From: Protofrankia sp. CiT1
Lineage (GTDB): Bacteria > Actinomycetota > Actinomycetes > Frankiales > Frankiaceae
Assembly (NCBI RefSeq): GCF_917627385.1
Contig: NZ_CAKJTL010000041.1
Span: forward strand, 1-53,862
Length of the DNA: 53,862 nucleotides
Direction of reading: 5' to 3'
Each line of letters starts with the position of its first letter. Within the stretch, counting starts at the first letter, position 1. The translations under genes and the position numbers were made by a program. The notes beneath the pieces were generated by a model. That model ran no database searches. It was not told the DNA's origin and was given only the letters and a program-made list of their open reading frames with translations. Below, piece after piece: positions 8,700-15,961 of the stretch.

Positions 8700-8995
8700 C
8701 CGTATCTGTTTACCAGGCGATGGGCCGGCGGCACCTCGGCCGTACCAGGACGCGGTACAAGGGACGTGGTCACGACACCGCAGCCCGGTTGCGCGCGGTC
8801 CGTAGGATCGACCGCGATGGCACACGTGCCGACGGCGCGGTTGTCGTCCAGCACCGGTGGCAGCGGTGGCAGCGGCAGGCGGTACCGGACGCTGGCGGCG
8901 CCTTCCGAAGCGCCTGGCCGCGGGCGGTGCGATCGTTGTTCCGTTCAACCGGGGCCTCGTGAGGGGCACCGGCGGGGACAGCGCGGTGAAGCGCG
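8700..8995. other. Divergent intergenic region
   Basis: About 296 bp separate the binding-fold gene (minus) from tatD (plus). Overlapping open frames exist on both strands, but none shows a family, good start or sensible composition. I see no tRNA, strong hairpin or repeat. It presumably carries the two promoters. Confidence 0.4.
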
Positions 8996-9856
8996 GTGGA
9001 GATGGAACGGAAGGGCAGGTGGCCTGGCCAGATGGCACGGGATGCCGGACGTCGTGGCGACCCGCCGCAGCCACCGGAACCGCTGGCGGTAGAGGTGATC
9101 GACAGCCACTGCCATCTTGACATCATGGGTGGTGATGTGGCGCATGCGGTTGCCGTGGCGCGCGCTGTCGGCATCCGGCGGATGGTCAGCGTGGGGATCG
9201 ACCTGGCGACCAGCCGTTGGCAGGCGCGGGCCGCGGCCGAGCATCCCGATGTGTACGCGGCGGTCGCGATCCACCCGAACGACGCCGCCGACGGTGTCGA
9301 CGAACAGACGTTCGCGGAGATCGCCGAGTTGGCCACCATGCCGAAGGTACGGGCGGTTGGCGAGACCGGTCTGGACTACTACCGCACGCCGCCCGAGCGG
9401 CACGCCGCCCAGCAGGAGAGCTTCCGCCGTCACATCGCGATCGCCAAGCGGACCGGCCGTACCCTCATGATCCATGACCGGGAGGCGCATGACGACACGC
9501 TGCGCATCCTCGCCGAGGAAGGCGCGCCGGACCAGGTGGTCTTCCATGCCTTCTCCGGCGACGCGGTCATGGCGAAGAGCTGCGCGGACGCCGGTTACGT
9601 GATGTCGTTCGCCGGTAACCTGACTTTCAGGAACGCGGGTAACCTGCGGGACGCCGCCGCCGTCGCCCCTCGTGACCTGCTCCTCGTCGAGACCGACGCG
9701 CCGTTCCTGACACCGGAGCCGTGGCGGGGCCGGCCGAACAGCCCGTATCTGGTACCGCTGACGTTGCGGGCGCTCGCCGCTGCCCGCGGCGAGGATGTCG
9801 ACACACTCGCCGCGGCGGTAGCCGCCACGTCTGAGCGGATGTTCGGGCCCTGGTAG
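8996..9856 (+). CDS. tatD: TatD-family metal-dependent DNase
   Basis: TatD proteins are TIM-barrel metallohydrolases with 3'-5' exonuclease or DNase activity. The protein has the metal site VIDSHCHLD (HxH) at residues ~34-42, GETGLDYY, MIHDREAHDD, VVFHAFSGD and the C-terminal LLVETDAPFLTPEPWRGRPN. The catalytic part is ~255 residues, as usual. The start is uncertain: GTG 8996 and ATG 9002 add a basic leader, while GTG 9093 lies immediately before the first barrel strand. rsmA follows after 62 bp. In many actinobacteria an rpf-type gene sits between tatD and rsmA; there is none here. Confidence 0.92.
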   Translation: MEMERKGRWPGQMARDAGRRGDPPQPPEPLAVEVIDSHCHLDIMGGDVAHAVAVARAVGIRRMVSVGIDLATSRWQARAAAEHPDVYAAVAIHPNDAADGVDEQTFAEIAELATMPKVRAVGETGLDYYRTPPERHAAQQESFRRHIAIAKRTGRTLMIHDREAHDDTLRILAEEGAPDQVVFHAFSGDAVMAKSCADAGYVMSFAGNLTFRNAGNLRDAAAVAPRDLLLVETDAPFLTPEPWRGRPNSPYLVPLTLRALAAARGEDVDTLAAAVAATSERMFGPW

Positions 9857-9918
9857 GCCCCGGCCACGTTGCCCGGGAGGCAGGCTTCGGAGGCGACGGG
9901 CTGCTGACGCCGGTCGCT

Positions 9919-10767
9919 GTGCGTGCTATCGCTGACGATCTGGGTGTGCGACCGGCAAAACGGTGGGGCCAGAACTTCCTCGTCGACCCGAACACGGTCC
10001 GCCGCTTGGTGCGTCTGGCTGCGGCCGGATCCGATGAGACGGTCCTGGAGATCGGTCCTGGGCTTGGTTCGCTGACTCTCGGGCTGCTTGCGGCCGCGGG
10101 CCGCGTCGTCGCGGTCGAGGTGGACACGCTGCTTGCCGAGGCCCTGCCGGCGACTGCCACGGCCCGGCTCGGCCCGGCTGTGGCGTCCCGGCTGACCGTC
10201 GTGGCCGCCGACGGGCTACGTCTCGTTCCCGCGGACCTGCCCGGTGACCCACCGGATGTCCTCGCCGCGAACCTGCCGTACAACGTGGCGGTGCCGCTCC
10301 TGCTCGGTGTTCTTGAACGCTTCCCGTCGATTGGGCGGGGGCTGGTCATGGTGCAGGCTGAGGTCGCGGACCGGCTGACCGCGGCGCCGGGCGGCCGGGT
10401 GTACGGCGTGCCGAGCGTGAAGGTCGCCTGGTACGCCTCGGCGCGCCCGGCCGGCGCGGTGCCGCGCGCGGTGTTCTGGCCGCGGCCGAACGTCGACTCA
10501 TCCCTGGTCGCGTTCACCAGGCGCGAGGTTCCAGGGCCGCCGGAACTGCGCGGGTCTGTGTTCGCCGCGGTGGACGCGGCCTTCGCGCAGCGCCGCAAGA
10601 CCCTGCGGACGGCGCTTGGCGGTTGGGCGGGCTCGTCCGCCGAGGTCGACCGCCTGGCCCGAGCCGTGGGGGTCGACCCGTCCGCCCGTGGCGAGACCCT
10701 GGACGTCACGGACTTCACCCGCCTCGCCGTCGCCCGGTCCGTTGACCCACCCGCCTGCGGCGGCTGA
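9919..10767 (+). CDS. rsmA: 16S rRNA (adenine(1518)-N6/adenine(1519)-N6)-dimethyltransferase
   Basis: RsmA (KsgA) dimethylates A1518 and A1519 near the 3' end of 16S rRNA. Seen: RPAKRWGQNFLVDPNTVRRL, SAM motif I VLEIGPGLGSLT, and the target-base motif NLPYNVAVP (NLPY). The C-terminal AFAQRRKTLRTAL is the usual RNA-binding helix. GTG 9919 is the first canonical start, but it lies ~25 bp after the only good Shine-Dalgarno (GGAGG, 9889-9893). Homologues also carry residues equivalent to the LLTPVAVRAIA segment encoded from 9901, so a CTG start at 9901 or 9904 is plausible. ispE, often the next gene, is 5.9 kb away. Confidence 0.93.
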   Translation: MRAIADDLGVRPAKRWGQNFLVDPNTVRRLVRLAAAGSDETVLEIGPGLGSLTLGLLAAAGRVVAVEVDTLLAEALPATATARLGPAVASRLTVVAADGLRLVPADLPGDPPDVLAANLPYNVAVPLLLGVLERFPSIGRGLVMVQAEVADRLTAAPGGRVYGVPSVKVAWYASARPAGAVPRAVFWPRPNVDSSLVAFTRREVPGPPELRGSVFAAVDAAFAQRRKTLRTALGGWAGSSAEVDRLARAVGVDPSARGETLDVTDFTRLAVARSVDPPACGG

Positions 10768-10875
10768 TCTGGGCCGCTGTGTTCCGAGTTTGCGGTGGGT
10801 CAAGTGTCCTGCGGTGTCAGCCCGGTCATATTGTTCCATCGCTGCCGTCGGGTCAGGGTGGAAGTAGGTGCGTTC

Positions 10876-11511
10876 GTGTCCGGAGACGCAGAGCTGTCCG
10901 AAGATACCGGACCGTTGGCCGTGGGGGGCGGCTGGACGCTGCTTCCCTGGGACGGTGACCCTGGATCTGATCGGCCGTCTGTTGCCGCGGCCACGGCGGG
11001 CCCGCCCACCCGGCATCGACGGCTGCGGCGGTCCAGCGGCGCTGGCGGCGGCAGGCGGGCGGGGGCCAGGGCTGCCATAGGCCTGTGCGGGTTTGGCGCG
11101 GTCCTCGGCATTGTTCTCGTGGTGGCTGGTCACCGTCCGGATGAAATGGCGGATCAGCCGGTCGCCGGCGTGCGCTCAGAGCGCCCCGAGGCGATCGACA
11201 ACCAACCCCGGTTGCCGACGTCGGTGGATGCTGGACCCTCCATCGCTGCGGGTGGGACTACGTCGGCTGTGACCGCGCCCGCTAGCGGCCCGGTCTCCCA
11301 GGCTGCGACTGTGGTCCGGTCTGCCGGGCCGACGTCGGTCTCAGCGGCGCCGGCCACGACGCCGGCCGCTGGGGTCCAGTCGTCTGCACCGGTACCGGGC
11401 ATGACCGTGTTGCTGCCCTCCGCCCAACCGTCCTCCACCCTGTTGCTCGCCCCGTCATGCCGCGCCGGTCGTGGCCACGGGCATCAGACACCCGACTGCC
11501 AGATCGGCTGA
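10876..11511 (+). CDS. Single-pass membrane protein with Ser/Thr/Pro/Ala-rich exterior
   Basis: A 211-residue protein of no recognised family. Residues ~1-70 are polar, with a basic run (RHRRLRRSS, GGRRAGARA) just before one transmembrane helix (AIGLCGFGAVLGIVLVVAG). The remaining ~110 residues are Ala/Ser/Thr/Pro-rich and would lie outside the cell, a composition suited to O-mannosylation; the pmt gene in this window makes that possible but untested. The start is uncertain: GTG 10876 follows a weak AGGTG stretch, and GTG 10858 is an alternative. It sits between rsmA and the HNH gene on the same strand. Confidence 0.5.
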   Translation: MSGDAELSEDTGPLAVGGGWTLLPWDGDPGSDRPSVAAATAGPPTRHRRLRRSSGAGGGRRAGARAAIGLCGFGAVLGIVLVVAGHRPDEMADQPVAGVRSERPEAIDNQPRLPTSVDAGPSIAAGGTTSAVTAPASGPVSQAATVVRSAGPTSVSAAPATTPAAGVQSSAPVPGMTVLLPSAQPSSTLLLAPSCRAGRGHGHQTPDCQIG

Positions 11512-11560
11512 GAATTCCTGGTCGCCCGACGGGGTGGAAATGTCGGACCAGACACCTATC

Positions 11561-11576
11561 CTGAACATATGTTCGA
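11561..11576. promoter_or_regulatory. Candidate LexA (SOS) box overlapping HNH start codon
   Basis: The stretch CTGAACATATGTTCGA contains the perfect 12-bp palindrome GAACATATGTTC at 11563-11574. It matches the actinobacterial SOS-box pattern TCGAAC-N4-GTTCGA except at the first two positions. The ATG of the HNH gene (11569-11571) lies inside it. LexA binding here would block transcription or initiation of that gene. Members of the 13E12 family in Mycobacterium tuberculosis are known LexA targets. Confidence 0.65.
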
Positions 11577-12846
11577 ATCGTCTGATGGGTGTGCCGACCC
11601 AGGCCCGGCTGGTCCAGGCCCGGCGACCGCCCTCGACCTCGACGGCGTGGACATCGAGGGGCTGGACGCGTCCACCTGCCTGACCCTGATGGCCACCATC
11701 ACCCGCCAACGCGCCGCCCTCGACGCGGTCATGCTCCGCACGCAGGGCCGCTTCGCCCACCTACGCCCCGAAACCGGCCCACAACGGCCCTTCGGGGAAT
11801 TCGCCCCGGACGAAGTCGCCGCCGAACTCAACCTGTCCTACAACGCCGCCGCCACCCAACTCGCACTCGCCCACGCCGTAACCCACCGGCTACCCGCAAC
11901 CCTGGCCGCCCTGGCCGCCGGCATCCTCGATCTGGGCCGGGTCCGCGCCGTCGCCGACGCCACCGAACCGCTCTCCGACGCCCACGCCGCCGCGGTCGAG
12001 GCGAGGGTCCTGGCCCACGGCGGACGAGCCAGCCACGCGGCGTTCCGCCAGGCGTTGCGCCGCGCGGTGCTTGCGATCGACCCCGACGGCGCCACACAAC
12101 GCCACGAACTCCAACGCCGAGGGCGCCGGGTCGGCCTCCAGCCGTTGGAGGAAGGGATGGCCGAGCTCTCGGCGTTCCTGGCCGCCCCCGACGCCCAAGC
12201 CGCCTACCAGCGCATCGACGCCCTGGCCCGCCGCGCCGGCGACGCGCAGGATGTCCGGAGTATGGACGAACGCCGCGCCGACGTCCTCACCGACATTCTG
12301 CTGGGCCGCCACCACGACGACGACCCGGTCCGCGTCGAGGTCGGAGTGCTGATTCCACTAGGCACCCTGGCGGGGCTGGCCGACACCCCCGGCGAACTGG
12401 CCGGCTACGGACCGATCCCGGCCGGGCTCGCCCGCGACCTGGCCGCCAACGCAACCTGGCGACGGCTACTCACCGACCCGGTCGACGGCCACGTCGTCGA
12501 CGTCGGACGACGCCGATTCCCCTCACCCGCACTGGCCCGCCAGATCCGGGCCCGGGACTGGGTCTGCCGATTCCCGGGATGCCGAACGCCCGCCACCATC
12601 TGCGATCTCGACCATGTGCGGGCCTATACCGAGGGCGGCAGCACCGAAGCAGCCAATCTGCTCACGCTATGCCGACATCATCACCGGTTGAAGCACGACG
12701 GGACCTGGACCGTCGAAGTAACCGAAACCGGCACGGCCACCTGGACCAGTCCGGAACTACGCGTCTACCAGACCGAACCCGAACCCCACCCGGAACCGCC
12801 GCGCACCCCGCAACCGGACCCAGAACCCGAGCCGCCACCCTTCTGA
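11569..12846 (+). CDS. HNH endonuclease, DUF222/13E12 repeat family
   Basis: A 425-residue DUF222-HNH protein. Residues ~25-290 form the helical DUF222 region (LTLMATITRQRAALDAVMLR, EVAAELNLSYNAAATQLALA). Residues ~325-375 form a C-terminal HNH nuclease with a zinc-type Cys pair (CRFPGCRTP), the LDHVRAYTEGG core Asp-His and the LCRHHHRLKH final His cluster. The tail is Pro/Glu-rich. The family is abundant in actinobacteria (13E12 repeats) and is often mobile or DNA-damage responsive; its biological role is unresolved. There is no Shine-Dalgarno before ATG 11569, which sits inside an SOS-like palindrome, so initiation may be leaderless. No insertion-sequence ends were seen around it. Confidence 0.9.
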   Translation: MFESSDGCADPGPAGPGPATALDLDGVDIEGLDASTCLTLMATITRQRAALDAVMLRTQGRFAHLRPETGPQRPFGEFAPDEVAAELNLSYNAAATQLALAHAVTHRLPATLAALAAGILDLGRVRAVADATEPLSDAHAAAVEARVLAHGGRASHAAFRQALRRAVLAIDPDGATQRHELQRRGRRVGLQPLEEGMAELSAFLAAPDAQAAYQRIDALARRAGDAQDVRSMDERRADVLTDILLGRHHDDDPVRVEVGVLIPLGTLAGLADTPGELAGYGPIPAGLARDLAANATWRRLLTDPVDGHVVDVGRRRFPSPALARQIRARDWVCRFPGCRTPATICDLDHVRAYTEGGSTEAANLLTLCRHHHRLKHDGTWTVEVTETGTATWTSPELRVYQTEPEPHPEPPRTPQPDPEPEPPPF

Positions 12847-12906
12847 CCGGGACACGGCCGCCGGACTCTGATCGAAAATTGCTGGCCGACCACTAAGCAG
12901 GGCTGG

Positions 12907-13620
12907 TCAGTACACGCGGTCACCGTGGCCAGGGTGCGGGATGAGCTGGATTTCGGTGGCGAGGTCCGCGCGGGACAGGGCACCACGCGCATGCGGCAGA
13001 GCGGCCCGTTCGATATCGGCTCGGATCCGGCGGACGTCCGTGCTTGGCTTCATGGTCACCACTACCCGTAGCAACGGTCGCTTTCCCGTGCCGAGCAGCC
13101 GCGCACGCACCTGCCGGACGCCCGGCAGCGTAGCCAGTTCGCCTTCCACCGCGCCGGTGAAGGCTCGCGCGTTCACCCGGACGCGCCCGAAAGTGTCGTC
13201 GACGACATACAGGCCGGGCAGGTTCCCGGTGGACTTCTGCAGCCACAGCCAGGCGAGCGCCAGCAGGACAACCAGACCCGTGACCGCTCCGGCAACTGGC
13301 CAGAACCACACATGCTCGGCGGCAAAGGAGCGGTTCTGCGCGGTGAGCCCATACCGGGCCGCGACGTCATCCCCGAACACCCCCCGACCGGCGAGCAGCG
13401 CGACGGCCCCACCGCCCAGGCACACCAGCCCCAACAGAACGAACACCACCCGGTTCAGCAGATCGACTCCAGGGGTGAACGGCTGCCTGCGTGGCCGGGA
13501 CATCTTCGCCGATCCGGTCGGCTCGATCATGCTTACCTCGTCCGGCTGAATCGGTGGACCGAGCTGGGGGATCGGGCTGTCCATGGTTCGTGCGCTCGTG
13601 GGGCTCACGGTTGCGTTCAT
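12907..13620 (-). CDS. DUF6286-type membrane protein of Asp23 cluster
   Basis: A 237-residue protein with a ~45-residue cytosolic tail, two transmembrane helices (VVFVLLGLVCLGGGAVALLA and VAGAVTGLVVLLALAWLWL) and an extramembrane C-terminal domain beginning LYVVDDTFGRVRVNARAF. That domain resembles the DUF6286 domains found beside actinobacterial Asp23 genes. It is the last gene of the minus-strand Asp23 operon; its ATG at 13620 overlaps the stop of the AmaP-like gene by 4 bp. It probably scaffolds Asp23-type proteins at the membrane. The exact role is inferred from context. Confidence 0.75.
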   Translation of the reverse strand: MNATVSPTSARTMDSPIPQLGPPIQPDEVSMIEPTGSAKMSRPRRQPFTPGVDLLNRVVFVLLGLVCLGGGAVALLAGRGVFGDDVAARYGLTAQNRSFAAEHVWFWPVAGAVTGLVVLLALAWLWLQKSTGNLPGLYVVDDTFGRVRVNARAFTGAVEGELATLPGVRQVRARLLGTGKRPLLRVVVTMKPSTDVRRIRADIERAALPHARGALSRADLATEIQLIPHPGHGDRVY

Positions 13621-14417
13621 GTGTGGTCCTTTTTCCGCTCCTCGTTCCGGGCGTCCCGCCGGGTGCCTTCCGGATCGGGTTTGGTCAGATCGAGGCCGAC
13701 CGGGTGCTGCCTGGCCCGCTCACCCATGGTTGAAACATCGAAGATTGCTTTCGTGGTTGCCGGGGCCGGTGAGGGACCGCTCGAGCCGGTGGGGGCGGGG
13801 TCCTGCCGCGCGTCCGCCGGTGGCGGTGGCTGCGCAGGCTGAGGTTGTGCCGGTTGTGCCGGTTCCGGCACGACACCGCCGGCATGGGAGGCCGGACGTG
13901 ACGCCTTCACCGTCAGCTTCACTTTCGGGGGCGACGCCAACTCGAAGGAGGCCAGCCGTTCGCGGATCTCGTCACGCACCTGTCCCGGCGCGTCCGGGTT
14001 GATCCGGGGACTGCTCTCGATCGTCACTTTGGCGGTGCGCCGCCGGAGCCGGACCTTTGCCCGGGTCACGCCGTCGATGTCTTCGGCCGCGCTGGCGAGC
14101 GCACGGGCGATGCCGCGCCCGGCGGCGAAGGTGGCCGTCCCGGTCGGGGACGGCCGTACGGCGAACCATTGCAGCCGGCCGCGCCGCAGCCCCAGCACAA
14201 GCAGCAGGATCCCACCGGCACCGAGGATGACGCCGAGCACGGTCGGCCCTGTGTCGGACCAGGTGTTGCGTGCCATGGCGGCCGTTATCGACTGCCAGTC
14301 GACGATGGCGTACCCGTCGTCGAGGGCCGCGCTGACCATCTCGATGATCGCGATGACCCCGACCGCCGCGATGACCGCCGCAAGCAGCGCCGCGACAATC
14401 CGGTTTGTCACGCGCAC
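13617..14417 (-). CDS. amaP: AmaP-like membrane anchor of Asp23 proteins
   Basis: A 266-residue protein with two N-terminal transmembrane helices (IVAALLAAVIAAVGVIAII and VLGVILGAGGILLLVLGL). A cytosolic alpha/beta domain follows (GIARALASAAEDIDGVTRAK, AKVTIESSPR), then a Pro-rich disordered tail with the motif IFDVSTMGER. This layout matches AmaP, which anchors Asp23 at the membrane in Staphylococcus. It starts with GTG after GGGAGG and lies 19 bp downstream of an Asp23 gene. The 3' end overlaps the DUF6286-like gene. Sequence similarity to firmicute AmaP would be low, so the call rests on topology and neighbourhood. Confidence 0.75.
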   Translation of the reverse strand: MRVTNRIVAALLAAVIAAVGVIAIIEMVSAALDDGYAIVDWQSITAAMARNTWSDTGPTVLGVILGAGGILLLVLGLRRGRLQWFAVRPSPTGTATFAAGRGIARALASAAEDIDGVTRAKVRLRRRTAKVTIESSPRINPDAPGQVRDEIRERLASFELASPPKVKLTVKASRPASHAGGVVPEPAQPAQPQPAQPPPPADARQDPAPTGSSGPSPAPATTKAIFDVSTMGERARQHPVGLDLTKPDPEGTRRDARNEERKKDHT

Positions 14418-14436
14418 GATGGTGACCTCCCGTGAG

Positions 14437-14823
14437 CTACCGTGCCCGGCTGCTCGGGCCGGCGTCGAACTCGAAAGCGGACACGTCGATGTCGATGTGG
14501 GTCACCCGTAGGCCGGCCAGGTCGGCCACCTGTCGGGTCACGCTGGTGCGTACCGCTTCACATACCTCAACAATCCGGACAGGATACCGTACGGACAACG
14601 ACATGGAGATCGAAGCGGTACCTCGGCCGACGCGCGCTGACACCTGCGGGGGACGCTCGTCGGTGGCCTGCCGCCGCCCTCGGCCGGGATGCCGCTGTCC
14701 CAGCCCACCGACGGTTTCGACATTCAGCGCGGCCTGGGCCGCGATTTTCTCGATGACGCCGCTGGCGACGACCAGGTTTCCCCGGACCACGTTCTCGGCG
14801 CGGCGCGTTCCAGCGCGTGTCAT
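14437..14823 (-). CDS. Asp23/Gls24 family envelope stress protein (second copy)
   Basis: A 128-residue Asp23/Gls24 protein: GNLVVASGVIEKIAAQAALN, then an insert with GQRHPGRGRR, then ISMSLSVRYPVRIVEVCEAV and the C-terminal LAGLRVTHIDIDVSAF. Asp23 proteins are cytosolic, abundant in stress, and polymerise at the membrane through AmaP. Its ATG overlaps the stop of the DUF2273-like gene (ATGA at 14820-14823), so the two are coupled. The AmaP-like gene follows directly. The loop GLGQRHPGRGRRQAT is longer and more basic than usual for the family. Confidence 0.85.
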   Translation of the reverse strand: MTRAGTRRAENVVRGNLVVASGVIEKIAAQAALNVETVGGLGQRHPGRGRRQATDERPPQVSARVGRGTASISMSLSVRYPVRIVEVCEAVRTSVTRQVADLAGLRVTHIDIDVSAFEFDAGPSSRAR

Positions 14824-15008
14824 CGCGTATCGCGGCGTTCACCGCCGCCGACATAGCGGTTGATATCGATCTCGCCGTCCAGGATCTTGCCTATGAACAG
14901 GCCGATCGCCCCGAAGACGAGGACGATCAGGAACTCGCCGAAATCACCGAAGGCGAGCGCGAGACCGGAGATCAATCCGGTGATGAGACCGATTGCGCTC
15001 GAACGCAT
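14820..15008 (-). CDS. DUF2273-like small membrane protein
   Basis: A 62-residue protein with two hydrophobic helices (SSAIGLITGLISGLALAFGD and FLIVLVFGAIGLFIGKIL) and a short charged tail (DGEIDINRYVGGGERRD). Size, topology and position between Asp23 and AmaP genes match DUF2273 proteins, which occur in the same operon in staphylococci. The start is firm: AAGGAGG lies 6 nt before the ATG at 15008. It is translationally coupled to the downstream Asp23 gene. Confidence 0.85.
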   Translation of the reverse strand: MRSSAIGLITGLISGLALAFGDFGEFLIVLVFGAIGLFIGKILDGEIDINRYVGGGERRDTR

Positions 15009-15042
15009 CGAAGCCTCCTTGCTAGACGGTCGTACTTGCTGG

Positions 15043-15105
15043 TAGGCCCATAGCCGTTGCTGCTAGGCCCGTAGCCACGAGTCCACGAGTCCACGAGCCC
15101 ACGAG
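15043..15105. repeat. Short direct repeats upstream of the DUF2273-like gene
   Basis: Two 13-bp copies of TAGGCCCRTAGCC (15043-15055 and 15064-15076) are spaced 21 bp apart. Next to them are four tandem 8-bp units with core CCACGAG (15075-15105). They fill most of the 142-bp gap inside the Asp23 cluster, where the other genes are nearly contiguous. The 21-bp (two-turn) period suggests protein-binding sites and possibly an internal promoter. Confidence 0.5.
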
Positions 15106-15150
15106 CTGGGCCTGCCGCCGGGGCGCGCGCCGCGGCCCGGCGGGCGGGCG

Positions 15151-15510
15151 TTAACGTACTCGTGGGGACTTTTGCGATCTTCGCCAGAGCCGCTGTACAC
15201 GACGCTCGTGCGGGTGGTACTCGCGCAAGCGGTGCCGGTGTGCCCACTGTCCACGCAGCCAGTAGGCGATGATCTCGAACCCGGTCCGCCGATGGTAGCC
15301 GCTCACGTCGGCACATCCGGTCCGGGGCGGCCGTTCCGGTCGCCGAGCCCGCAGGCCAGCCATGAACACAGCGGGGTCGCCGCCTCTGTCCGGGTGGTTC
15401 TCCCGGATGAAGCGACGTGCCTCGGCGCGTCGGGCGGCGGCATCCGCCGCCCCGTCCAGCCGCGCTGGCCCGGACTGGCCGGTGGCGGGCCCGACCGGCC
15501 TGTCGGTCAT
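15151..15510 (-). CDS. Small basic protein with J-domain-like HPD motif
   Basis: A 119-residue protein. Residues ~22-55 read as a helix followed by RRFIRENHPDRGGDPAVF, the helix II-HPD loop-helix III core of DnaJ domains (compare the usual ..YHPDRGGDPE..). Helix I is missing and helix III is shortened. The remainder is Arg/His-rich (WLRGQWAHRHRLREY, RVQRLWRRSQK) and probably binds nucleic acid or the membrane surface. Its ATG overlaps the stop of the preceding Asp23-like gene by 4 bp. The HPD motif suggests DnaK recruitment to the Asp23 complex, which is an inference. I do not recognise the whole protein. Confidence 0.6.
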   Translation of the reverse strand: MTDRPVGPATGQSGPARLDGAADAAARRAEARRFIRENHPDRGGDPAVFMAGLRARRPERPPRTGCADVSGYHRRTGFEIIAYWLRGQWAHRHRLREYHPHERRVQRLWRRSQKSPRVR

Positions 15511-15956
15511 TGTTTTCCGGCCCTGGTGCTTGTACGGGTCGTTCCAGCCGCGGCCGACTTGGTCATGGCCGTCTTCCCCCGGGCCGCCCTGCCGCCGGCC
15601 GTGCCGCGGGTGTGCGTTCCACCGGTGCCGCGCGGCTGGCCGGCGGGCCTGGTGACGGGCCTGTCAGGGAGGATCTCGAGATCGTCGACGAGCACGTCGA
15701 TCCGCTCGCACTCCGGAGCCACCGCGGTGACCGCGCTCCGGACCTGGCTGGCGATCTCGGCAATCGTCGGCCCGAACTGGCCGACGACATGGATGGCGAC
15801 CCCACCCAGTACCTTGCGGACGCCGACGACGCGCTGGCCGGGCAGATACGTGACCACGTTGCCGCTGGCTCCGGGAGACAGCGCGGCGACCGCGGAGCAC
15901 CGGGCAACCGCGGCCGCGATCGCGGCCGGCCGCGCGGACACAACCAAGCGGGCCAT
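15507..15956 (-). CDS. Divergent Asp23/Gls24-like protein
   Basis: A 149-residue protein. The middle (residues ~35-95) fits an Asp23-type alpha/beta domain: VVTYLPGQRVVGVRKVLGGV, VAIHVVGQFGPTIAEIA, then VRSAVTAVAPECERIDVLV and DDLEI. The C-terminal ~45 residues are Thr/Gly/Arg/Lys-rich and disordered. It lacks the conserved N-terminal strand of standard Asp23 and is the most diverged of the three copies. It begins 5 bp after the first Asp23 gene and overlaps the HPD gene by 4 bp, so it is clearly part of the operon. Confidence 0.7.
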   Translation of the reverse strand: MARLVVSARPAAIAAAVARCSAVAALSPGASGNVVTYLPGQRVVGVRKVLGGVAIHVVGQFGPTIAEIASQVRSAVTAVAPECERIDVLVDDLEILPDRPVTRPAGQPRGTGGTHTRGTAGGRAARGKTAMTKSAAAGTTRTSTRAGKQ

Positions 15957-15961
15957 GACTG

